DNA from: Acanthamoeba lenticulata | Taxonomy: Eukaryota; Discosea; Longamoebia; Acanthamoebidae | Assembly: GCA_002179805.1 (NCBI GenBank) | Contig: NAVB01000003.1 | Span: 1-64,000, forward strand | DNA: 64,000 nt | Direction of reading: 5' to 3' | Shown: positions 1-10,082 of the stretch, piece by piece | How the letters are laid out: each line of letters begins with the position of its first letter | How positions within the stretch are numbered: position 1 is the first letter of the stretch | Program-made: the position numbers and the translations under genes | The notes under the pieces: generated by a model | The model's database searches: none | What the model saw: only the letters and a program-made list of their open reading frames with translations | What the model was told of the DNA's origin: nothing

Positions 1-86
1 GCACACCTGGCAAACGTATTTCTCTTTTTCTTTTCTATTCTATTTATATTTATTTATATATTTATCGCTTGATTTCTTCTGGGCAG

Positions 87-1365
87 TGACGATCGTGGTC
101 ATCAGCCGGCTGGTCTACCGCAAGGGCGTTGACCTCTTGGTTGACGTCATCCCCGACATCTGTCGCCGCTTCCCCGACGTCCATTGGCTCATCGGTTCGA
201 CGCAATGCGCCACACACATCTCTCTTATGTGACTGCTCGCTCACGCGAAGCTCGCGTTTGGCATGAGACAGGTGGCGATGGCCCCAAGCGGCTCGACCTG
301 GAGGAGATGCGCGAGCGTCACCAGTTGCACGACCGCGTCGAGATGCTGGGCAACCTCAAGCACGACCGCGTACGTCTTCTATGCTGAAATCGATTTCTGG
401 TTATTCGTTGGTTGATCTTAGCATCACCAACACCATCCACCACCATGGCATAGGTGCGGGAGGTTCTGACGCGGGGCGACGTGTTTGTCAACTGCTCGCT
501 GACGGAGGCCTTCTGTATCGCCATCGTGGAGGCCGCTTCGTGCGGCCTCTTGGTCGTATCAACCAAGGTCGGTGGCGTCCCCGAAGTCCTGCCACCCCAC
601 ATGCTGCGGTACTTCTCCCCTTCCTCCTCTTCTTTCTTACACCAACATGGCTCACCTTCTTCCTCCACTTCATCATCTTCATCACCGTTACTGGCAGGCT
701 GGCCGACCCCAAGCCGAGCGGTACCGACTGCCACCTTGATTGATATGTGGCGATGATCAGTTGAGCTCAGCGACTGAGTGGGCGGGGGCGGGGGGATGAT
801 GGTGCTGGGGTGATTCACTGGGGGGGCAGACATTGCCGAGGCGCTGGCCGAGGTGATCCCGCTGGCGCGCGGGCGGCCGGACGCGGCCTTCTACGACTTC
901 AACGCGCAGATCGGGCGCATGTACAGCTGGATGAACGTCACCGCCCGCACCGAGCGCGTCTACGACTCGATCGCCAACACGCCCACGCGATCGGCCCTCG
1001 ACCGCATCAAACGGTTGATTTCCTCTCTTCCTCCTCCTCCCCCCCCCCTTCCTCTCCTCGTCATCTTGTTGCTCTTGTCGCTCATCATCTTCTTGGGCTT
1101 CATTCCCATCATCGCACACAGGCTGCACGGGACGGGCTGGTGGTGCGGGAAGATCATGGTGACGGGCTGGATCGTGACCTTCCTCCTGTGGATGGTGTTT
1201 GAGTGGTTCTACCCCTCTGCCGAGATTGACCGCGCCGTTCCCTTTCCACCGAGCGCTGGCAACACCACCACAACTTCCTCGTCTTCCTCATCACCGTCAT
1301 CATCTTCTCCGTCCTCGCCCTGGATCTACACCACGCCCGACGCGGGCAAGCTCAAGCACGAGTAG
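87..1365 (+). CDS. PIGA: PIG-A, GPI-GlcNAc transferase catalytic subunit (5' part missing)
   Basis: The C-terminal part of the glycosyltransferase that transfers GlcNAc from UDP-GlcNAc to phosphatidylinositol, the first step of GPI-anchor synthesis at the ER. Visible exons are 87-194, 272-369, 454-608, 698-720 (23 nt), 830-1013 and 1122-1365; all joins keep phase. Family motifs include [41 protein letters not shown] and the VGGVPEVLP acceptor region. These are followed by the usual TW.NV..RTE.VYD-type segment and a C-terminal hydrophobic stretch ([19 protein letters not shown]) that fits the ER membrane anchor. The start codon and N-terminal half lie left of the window. Family assignment is by remembered conservation of PIG-A/GPI3 and is strong. 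Confidence 0.93.
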
Positions 1366-1754
1366 AGAAGATGAACAAGACACGTTCAACAACAACAACA
1401 ACATGTAAAAGGCCCGTTCGGCCCCTTTTAGGGAGGAGACGAATAAGAAGAAGAAGAAACAAGAGATGCGCGCGTTCTGCATAAGACCCGTTCAGGCCGA
1501 AGCGCGACCTTTGGGCCAACAGGTGTTTGCGGCCGCGCCCGTGGAACGTGACGGCCTTGAACGCGCGTGGAATCCCGGCAGGACGGCGGAACCGGGTCGA
1601 TGGACAAGAAGACAGACGACCATCCGCGGGCCAACTTCGACATAGCACGAGGCAGAGAGGAAGGGGACGGAAAAGGCACACACACACACAGTCTAGCGTG
1701 CACCCCTGCTTCACACATCAACATCAGCACAAGTAGAAGAAGAGAGCAAGTTGG
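1366..1754. other. Intergenic spacer, no gene seen
   Basis: About 390 bp between the PIG-A stop and the next ATG. It holds an AAC-trinucleotide run near 1387-1403 and a CA-rich stretch near 1677-1690. No convincing coding frame or RNA gene was seen. Confidence 0.6.
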
Positions 1755-3694
1755 ATGGAGAAGAACAAGTCTCTCGCACGAGGACTGGGCCAGATGGGGA
1801 AGACCATGGGCAAGTGGGACGATGAGGCAGAGGAGGGGAGCAGCCGGAGCAAGCAGCTTGTCGTGGCGCGCACAAGCACCAACAAACGCCTTGCCCTGAG
1901 CCCCAAAACCTCAACCGCCCTCGACCGACGAGGACGCCTGACTCAGGGCGAGGACTCACTTGTGAAGAACGTCAAGGCGTTTGTGGGCAAGACCACCGAT
2001 ACCGTGGACCAGTACGAGGAGGCCCGCAAGAAGTCAAAGATCAATCGCTTCTTCAAGGGCGTACGCAACATCTTCCCCAAGCGAAAGAAGAAGAACAAGA
2101 GCGGCAAGGACGATGATGAGCGATCGCCCCGCAAGAAGGACAGGCGTGCCGCGGCTAGCGACTCTGATTCTGACGCAGAGGCAAAGCAGAAATCAAGGCA
2201 GAAGAAGAAAGAGAAAGACGAAGAGGAGGAGAGGAAAGAGCGGGAAATTGGTAGCGGCAAGTTTCAGGAGAAGGAGCGTAGACGCCGTGAGGAGATCGAA
2301 CGCCAGCGCCAGAGCGAGCTTGACGCAGCGCGCCGCCAACGACGCAAGCTATTGGGCGACGACGGTGAGGACGAGGATGATGCAAAGGACAAGGAGGAGA
2401 ACTCGGCCTCGGAAGATGAAAGCGATGAGGAGCGTTTGGAGGATAAACGCCAGCGCAAGAAGCAGCTGCTCAAGCGCTCGCAGAGCACTCCAGGCGACAA
2501 GATGGAGAAGGCAGAGGTGAGCGTTCGTAGTGGTCTTGGCATTCGCGAAAAGGTCTGCCCACTTCCCCAAATGCTTCTATTGTGGCCACTGACCTCCATG
2601 TTCAGTATCGGGCCAAGTTGGAGGCCAAGAAGGCGTCCATGATGGCTGAGCTGCAGAAGGAGGAAACTGAGAAGGAGAAGCAGCGACAGATTCAGGCGGC
2701 CAAAGCCGAGAACGCCGCCATCGACAGCTTCCTCGAGCGCGCAGCGCAACGACGTCGCGGTACCGAGGAACGCGTTGGCTTCCGTTCCAAGCGCACGAGT
2801 GGCAATCAGAAGGGGGATGACGAAGAAGAGGTTCTTGATGAGGACGGCGACGCAGAGGAGCAGGAGCTGCGCCGCCGCCTGCTGGGCGAGGGTGCGAGCC
2901 GAAACGCCGCTACACGTGCCAAGCCCAAGGCCCAGGACTCTGTACGCTCGGCAGCGAAGAAGGAGGACTACGACAAGAAGCGCGCTGAGCCAGGCCGAGG
3001 CAAGAAGGCGGCCAACCAGAAGGGCGAGGTCGAGGCTGAGGTCCTCACGAAGCGTGCCAAAGTTCGCCCGGAAAAGGCGCAGAGCGCAGTGACGCCTCGA
3101 GGCAGTACCAAGAAGACGCCGGCCGACGAGGGAGAGATGAGCGCCAGCCTGGACAGCATCGGCATCAGCGCGGCCAAGGGTGGCGCAAAGCTCGTCGGCC
3201 GATTCGTGCAGCAACTCGTCGACTCCGATGAGGAAGGCTTCAGCGATGAAGGCCGCGAGAAGGAAGAAGAGGAGCCCCAGCGGGTCCGCCGGTGGCAGGA
3301 GCGTGAGCGGCATCGCAAGGTTCAAGAGCGCATCGAAGAGACCCGACGCCAACGCCAGGCCCAGACTCAGGGCCGACGGCCCAGCCTGGGCAAGTCCTAC
3401 TCGTGGGCCTCTACGCGCTCGGGCGACATACCCGTGCCGCAGACGTCGCATGACCGCATGCTCGCGGCCATCGAGGGCGCCGCTGCGCGCAACAGCCCGA
3501 GGCAAGCCGCCTCGCCGCGCCCTGGCCAGGCGAGCCCGGGCGGCGCCGACCGCACGTTGTGGCACAGGAAGGCCCGAGCCCTTCGCGAACGCTCGCAGCG
3601 CAGCCTGGTGCCTGCCGGCAACGGCTCGCGCACGACGAGCAGCCGCAAGCTGCCCCGTGATGACGACGATTCCGCGGACGACAAGCTCCTGTAG
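1755..3694 (+). CDS. Highly charged coiled-coil protein, function unknown
   Basis: Two exons, 1755-2516 and 2606-3694, joined by an 89-bp GT-AG intron that preserves phase 0, give about 616 residues. The protein is dominated by Lys/Glu/Arg/Asp. It has basic clusters (KRKKKNKSGKDDDE), acidic serine patches (SDSDSDAE, SASEDESDEE, DSDEEGFSDEG) and long helical runs rich in E, K, Q and R, all typical of coiled-coil or nuclear/ribosome-associated proteins. I recognise no catalytic domain. The start is the first ATG in frame, preceded by a non-coding CA-rich leader. A 491-codon open frame on the opposite strand is a composition shadow of this gene. A nuclear or cytoskeletal scaffold role would be a guess only. 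Confidence 0.7.
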
Positions 3695-3944
3695 CGAAGG
3701 CAGCACTTTTTTCTTTTTTTTTTTTTCAATTTCTGTCATAAATTATCTCGTCGTTGCTCGCCTCCATCTGGAGTTTGCAAAGGTTCTCTTTTATTTTGGA
3801 GGGAGAAAAGTGGGTCTTGCAAGTGAGGGCCGACGCGAACCTCAACCTTGACCCACAATGTACGTCTTCCTCTTGTGCCACTGTGCCTGGCATGCACAAC
3901 GTTTTCAGTAGTGGAAAATATAATTTTATTTCGTTTTCTACTTG

Positions 3945-6766
3945 ATGGCCATGCTAGGCACTGTGCCGAATCCCAAGCTAGTGATTTGGCCGCCACCAAT
4001 GCATGCTCCCAGGGAGAAGAAGCAAACACTCATAAAGCACATGGCCACCACTACTGTGGCATCTTCTCATCCGATGAGGAGTACTGCCAGATGATTGGCA
4101 GCTTCTTTGCGGAGGGACTGAGCCGCAACGAATACGTAACCCTCTTCCCTTCAGCTCAAAACGTTGGTTTGGTGTCGAGGGCTTTGGAGAGCTACGGCTT
4201 CGACGTTGCTGCCTTGCAAGAGGCACAACGGATCAGCATCAAAGACCCTTCGAACCTCTACGGTCCCAACGGTTCCTTCAACCCGAAAGCCCAGATTGAG
4301 GGCCAAGAATGCCGTGCAGCGTGGCTTCACACGACTGCGCATCGCTGCCGAGACGTCCTGGTGCATCACCGACCCCATCCCTGGTGTGTCCCTCCTGGCC
4401 TTTCTCTTCACTCTCTACACGACATGTTCTGATGAACGAAGCAGGAAGCGAACAGTTCTTCGACTACGAGGCGGGCGAGGACCTGTGCAACTTCTACAAG
4501 AGCACGCTTGCAGTGGGCCTCTGCGTCTACGATACGCGCATATGGCCCGCTGAACGGATACAAATCTTGCTCTACTCGCATCCGCTGGTGTGGCGCGGCT
4601 CAGACAAGCTCACCAACTTTTACTTCCTCCCGCTCAACCAATGCATCGATGGTACTTGTTCTACAGCCTCTTTCGCTACTCCTCGAAGAAGAAGAAGAAG
4701 AAGAAGAACTCGTGGCCTGGCCAAGAACGTAGAGACCGACTTTCTCTGACACTACATCGCCGTGTCATGGTGGCCAGTGGCCGACCTGTCGAGCTGCAAG
4801 CTGCAGAACTGGTTACAGAACCTCGCCCAGTGGCGCCGCATGCAGCTCAAGCTGCAGGGCAAGACCCGCGAGCTCGTCCGCATGAACGAGAAGCTCAAGC
4901 GGTATGTGTTTTTCCTCCTCCTCCTCCTCCTCCTCCTCGTCCTCTTCTACAACGCTCTCCTTGCTCATGATGATGACAACGGTGATGATACTGAACAGCG
5001 AGATCGAGGAGCGCGAGAAAGTGGAGCGCGCCAAGCGGATCGCGGAGGGCCTGGCCCGTGCCAAGTCCGAGTTCTTGGCGGTCATTTCCCATGAAATCCG
5101 TACGCCCTTGCCGCCCTCTGCACCAACCGCGTTGCCGCGCCTTTCTCACGCTGCGCGCCGTCGCAACACCGCCGTCACCATCAACGACAACAAACGACAA
5201 CAACAGGGACTCCGCTGAACGGGATCGTGTGCATGAGCAAGCTGCTGGCCCAGACGCCTCTGAGCTCGGAGCAAAAGGACTACGTCGAGTCGGTCGACCT
5301 CTCGAGCCAGCACCTGCTGGCCATGCTCAACGGCGTGCTCGACTTTTCCAAGATCGAGTCGGGCAAGCTGGACATCGACGCGACGACGTTTGTCGTGGAG
5401 GAGGCCCTGCACAACGTCCTCTCGCTCCTGCGGCGCACCAGCGAGAAGCGGCCTCACCTCAGCTACCGCGTGGACAGCGACGTGCCGCGCACCATCCACG
5501 CGGACGAGAAGAAGATCAAGCAGATCCTGTTCAACATCGCCCACAACAGCATCAAGTTCACCCCCGAGACCGGGTTCATCACCATCACCGTCTCCACCTT
5601 GCCCGTCGACGCCCAGCCGCCGTCGGCCACGGCCATAGCCCTGCTCGCCACCGCGACGACGCCGCTGACGTCGCCCGAGGTCTCCCCGCCGGCCTCGCCG
5701 ACGTCGAGCCACGCACGCGACGATGCCGATGGCGGCACGATGCCCGCCCCCGACCGCGCGCTCCTCTTCACCATCACCGACACAGGTATTTATCCTTTTT
5801 ATTTTTAACTGATCCTGTTTTACATTTATTTCTAATTCTTTTCGAAATATTCAGGCATCGGTATCCCAAAGGAGAAGTGGGCGCTGATCTTCAACAGCTT
5901 CTCGCAGGTGGACTCCTCCACGACGCGGTACGCTTCCTATTCTTCTTCTTCTTCTTCTTTTTGATCAAGGGGTTGTGACTCACGCGTTGCGCTGCACCAC
6001 GACCAGGCGCTACGGCGGGATCGGACTCGGGCTTGCCCTGTGCCAGCGGCTCGTGAGCCTGATGGGCGGCAAGATCTGGCTCGACAGCGAGGAGGGCCGG
6101 GGCTCCACCTTCTACTTCTCCATCCCCTTCTCCGACGCCGCCGCCGCCGCCACCACGGCCTCGGGGTCGATGCCCGCGCTGGCCTCTTCCGCTGCCGCGA
6201 TCGCTGCTCGGGAGGACGGCCAGAGGGAGAGCCGGAGCGAGCAGTCGCAGGTGTGGCGCCGGTGGCGCATGCTGGCGGTGGACGACAACCTCATCAACCG
6301 CAAGGTCATCGCCAGGCTCCTCCAGGGCCTCGGCTGCGACGCCGTCGTCACCCGGGCCAGCGGCGAGGAAGCCCTCGCCCTCGTACGCGACCATTTCGCC
6401 CGCCGTCGCCGTCAGCTGTCGTCATCGCCTGAGTCTTCCAGCGAGCGCGGTGATGACGAGGACGACGAGGCGTCGAGCTTCGACGTGATCTTCCTCGACC
6501 TCCACTTGGCCGGGATGGACGGCCTCCAGACGGCGGCGGCCCTCGCGCGGCTGTGGGCCGCTGGGCAGGAGACGGAGGACCTCCTCCTTCATCCGCCGAG
6601 GCGGCCTCCGGCGCTGGTGGCGGTGACGGGCTCGGTGAGCGCCGAGGATCGACGTCGGTGCGCCGAGGTCGGAATGGAGGGCTTCCTCACCAAGCCCCTC
6701 AGCCCGGACCAGCTGGCCCTCGTGCTCGACGATTTGGCTAGACGCCGCCAAGGACCCTCTTCTTGA
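3945..6766 (+). CDS. Hybrid sensor histidine kinase/response regulator with MEDS-like sensor domain
   Basis: A bacterial-style phosphorelay protein. The N-terminal part (about 4035-4650) reads [23 protein letters not shown] and, across an intron at 4384-4444, [13 protein letters not shown]. This is the pattern of the MEDS (methanogen/methylotroph, DcmR sensory) domain. A helical linker (about 4808-5080) leads to the H-box [11 protein letters not shown] with the phospho-acceptor His at 5090-5092, interrupted by an intron at 5100-5206. An N-box ([11 protein letters not shown]), the G boxes DTGIGIP and [10 protein letters not shown], and a C-terminal receiver domain follow. The receiver has VDDN, phospho-acceptor Asp in FLDLHL, and TKPL. 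The stop is at 6764-6766. The start is unresolved: coding support begins near 3990, and ATG 3945 reaches that frame only through a 32-nt intron, which is very short. The frame also breaks at 4300-4302 (see findings). Confidence 0.85.
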
Positions 6767-6930
6767 TGAAGATGATGACATGGTTGAACATAAATGTAGC
6801 GAAAGAGAAGTTTATTGGTGAAAGCTATGCACAGAGATCAAGAAGAGCAGGAAGAAGTGATGAAGAAGACGCAGCCCAAAGGGTTGTGCGTAGAACGAAG
6901 AGGAGCTGATGAAATCACCAGCCGATGCGT

Positions 6931-7539
6931 CTACTTCTGGCTCCTCGCGCCGCCGATGGGGACGTCCTGGCCGCCAGTCGAGGTCGAGGAGGAGGAAGTC
7001 GAGGAGGTGGTCTCCAGGTTGCCCCCTCCAGTCTTGATGTCGATGGCCTGCCTCTTGGTGGCCTCGGGAGGCTTGGGGATGAGCACTTCGAGCACGCCGT
7101 CCTTGTAGTTGGCCTGGATCTGTCCGGCCTCGACGCCGCGGGGCAGCGGGAGCGTGCGGTAGAAGGAGCCCTCGAAGCGCTCCTTGCGCACCCAGTTCTC
7201 GCCCTTCTCCTTCTTGTGGGTGGACTTTTGGCCCTCGAGCACGAGCCTGTTGTTATCGATGCTCAGCTTGATGTCGTCCTTGTTGCAGCCGGGCAGCTCA
7301 GCATGGAGGACCAGGTTGTTGTCGGTCTCGCGCACGTCCATGCGGGGGTTCCACTGCGCAAGCTGACCAGCGCCGGTGCCCAGCCTGCCCACAGCGCGCT
7401 CGCTGGTGGTGCCTGTGGGGCCCGTCAGGAGCGGTACGTTCTCTGTCACGTCGCCGCCGTAGAAACCCATGAGGCGGTCCATCTGCCTCTGCATGTCGCG
7501 CAGGTCCGACCAGGGATCAGTGTAGCCGAAGAGGGACAT
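6931..7539 (-). CDS. Small heat-shock protein, Hsp20/alpha-crystallin family
   Basis: Intronless 202-codon ORF starting MSLFGYTDPWSDLRDMQRQM. The alpha-crystallin domain runs from about residue 66 to 170 and shows WNPRMDVRETDNN, ELPGCNKDDIKLSI, NRLVLEG and the GVLEVLIPK strand that precedes the C-terminal extension. Members are ATP-independent chaperones that form oligomers and hold unfolding proteins. A close paralogue lies at 25559-26146 on the other strand. The 5' flank contains a TTCGTGAA pair (7782-7789) that could be part of a heat-shock element. Confidence 0.95.
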   Translation of the reverse strand: MSLFGYTDPWSDLRDMQRQMDRLMGFYGGDVTENVPLLTGPTGTTSERAVGRLGTGAGQLAQWNPRMDVRETDNNLVLHAELPGCNKDDIKLSIDNNRLVLEGQKSTHKKEKGENWVRKERFEGSFYRTLPLPRGVEAGQIQANYKDGVLEVLIPKPPEATKRQAIDIKTGGGNLETTSSTSSSSTSTGGQDVPIGGARSQK

Positions 7540-7781
7540 TGTGTTGTGTGCTGCTTGTTGTTGGTGTTGTGTTGTTTGAGTTGTGCTTTAGGTGGGTCGG
7601 TGGCGCGGCTTAAGTAGGGCCATGTTGCGAAAGTTACGATGGATGTCGGGAGCCAGCAGGCGGTGGGCGAGCGACCCGCTGGCGAAGAGGCGCCGGTTGG
7701 GGAAACAATGAAGTGTCGACACTCCACTTTTTCTCGCTCTCTGCCCCTTCGCAGAGCGCTCCACGGCGAGGTGCTGGCAAC

Positions 7782-7789
7782 TTCGTGAA
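7782..7789 (-). promoter_or_regulatory. Possible minimal heat-shock element pair
   Basis: TTCGTGAA is the TTCnnGAA arrangement bound by HSF, about 245 bp upstream of the small heat-shock protein start at 7539. Only two clear units are visible; a full element would need three. The role is inferred. Confidence 0.3.
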
Positions 7790-8068
7790 AAACGCGATCG
7801 CTTTCCGTCCAGATGCAAGATGCGGAGTCCCATGCATTTTGGGTTGAAATGGGTGTAAAGTGAGCATGAAACACTTATTATGTAGTCTGCATTTTGGTAA
7901 ACAGTGAATGCGGGCTCGAAGGTGAACACTGATAGGAAGGAGCAAAAGAAAATATTTGGATGTACAACTGTATTTTACGTTGAGTGGCTGAAACTCTGCC
8001 ATATCGACTGTACGGAAATCTCTACTTACAAAATTTTGACGAAGATGAGGAGTGAAGAAGGCTAGAGT

Positions 8069-8554
<486 letters not shown>

Positions 8555-8638
8555 TCATTGGTTAATACAATTTTCTTGGACGTAAAAAAGACGAAAGGAA
8601 AAGATTAAGAAAATAGGTGGGTAACAGATCAATACAAG

Positions 8639-9959
8639 ATGGAGAGAGGCAGGCACCGCCCGGCGTCCATGCGAGAGAATCGAAAAATAGAGTCCTGGGG
8701 ACAGCTCTGGCGGACCCTTCTATGTGGCGGCGTTGCTGGATGCGTGGTTTGTAGGTCTTTGCTTGCTTGCTGTAGCATCTGCATCAGCACTCACAACGTT
8801 CTGTTAATGTTCCGAGCAGGCAAAAACCACCACTGCACCTCTAGAGCGCGTTAAGATTTTGTTTCAAGTTGCCACGATCCACTACCCCTTCACCGGCGTT
8901 TGGGGCACACTCAAGAGCATCGTGCACAGGGAGGGTTATAGGGGGCTCTACAAGGGCAACGTGTCTTCCCTTGTGCGAATCTTCCCTTATGCAGCCGTTC
9001 AATTTGCTGCATTCGACACCTTCAAGGCTCTCCTTACCCCGGACGGTGCTGGGATTTCGCCAGTCGCCAACTTTTTTGCTGGATCGGGCGCTGGTGCCAC
9101 GGCGGTGGCGTTCACCTACCCACTCGACGTAACGAGGGCCCGACTCGCGGTGCAGGTGAGCCCCTGCCTCCCCATCACCATTACCGTTGCGTAGACTTCC
9201 GGCTAAATCTCTTTCTCTACAGGTGGAAAAGCGGCACTACACGGGCATCCTACACGCCATGCAAAACATGTGGCGACATGAGGGTGGCTTGAAGGCTTTG
9301 TACAGGTGCATCTGCTCGTCTTGTCCTTGACTTGAACCAACCTTGGCTGCACTGGATCTGCCTCTAAAGGGTATGTGCGGTTCTCTCTTTCTCAGAGGGT
9401 GGCAACCAACCATGGTCGGGATCCTTCCCTACGCCGGCATCAATTTCTTCACCTACGACACGCTCAAGTGGTATTACGCGAAGAAGCTGAGCGCCAGTGC
9501 CAACGGGGAGCCACCACCGCCCATCCCGACCACCCTGCGCCTCGCCTTTGGCGCTATTGCGGGAGCTCTGGGGCAAACGCTTACCTATCCTCTCGACGTG
9601 GTACGCCTCCAAGCTTCTCTTGTTTTTTCTATGATGACCACCTTATCTCTTGTATAAGATCCTCGCGCCTCTCTGAAGATGAAGTCGCTGATTCTTTTCG
9701 AACGATAATGGTGATGATGCAGGTGCGGAGACGAATGCAGATCGACGGTTTGCAGCTCGAACAGACCTATTCCTATCCGTACCGATCGACTTGGCACGGA
9801 CTCAAGACAGTGGTCAGGCAAGAGGGCTGGAGGACTCTCTTTCGTGGTCTACACATCAACTACATCAAAGTAGTGCCGCTCGTGAGTGTCTCCTTCACCG
9901 TCAACGACCTGATGAGGCGGTGGATGGGCCTCAAGACCGAAGGTGGCGTTGAGCGCTGA
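8639..9959 (+). CDS. Mitochondrial carrier family protein (SLC25), CoA/nucleotide-carrier-like
   Basis: Five exons (8639-8746, 8820-9155, 9223-9305, 9396-9600, 9723-9959) join in phase to 322 residues, the normal size for the family. The three tandem repeats each carry the carrier signature: APLERVKI in the first, YPLDVTRARLAVQ in the second and YPLDVVRRRMQ in the third. GYRGLYKGN, GGLKALYRGW and GWRTLFRGL follow at the usual distance. Six membrane helices are expected in the inner mitochondrial membrane. The first repeat has Leu-Glu where a Px[DE]xx[KR] motif is usual (PLERVK), as in SLC25A16/A42 and related CoA or adenine-nucleotide carriers. The substrate is inferred only to that subfamily level. 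Confidence 0.93.
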
Positions 9960-10082
9960 CCTTGTCGACAATTTTAAAAGTTCGAGAAAAGAATTTTCCT
10001 CATTTTTCTGTTTCCATGAACTTGCGCGCGAAAAAGTCACGGGGTGTGGGCACCCAAAGAAAGATAGAAGAGAACGACAAAC

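Noticed and set aside
2264..3739. 491-codon open frame on the minus strand
   Set aside because: Leu/Ala/Arg-rich mirror of the charged coiled-coil gene 1755-3694; it extends into the poly-T flank and has no recognisable content.
7712..7723. 12-bp palindrome AGTGTCGACACT in the Hsp20 flank
   Set aside because: About fifteen 12-bp palindromes are expected by chance in 64 kb.
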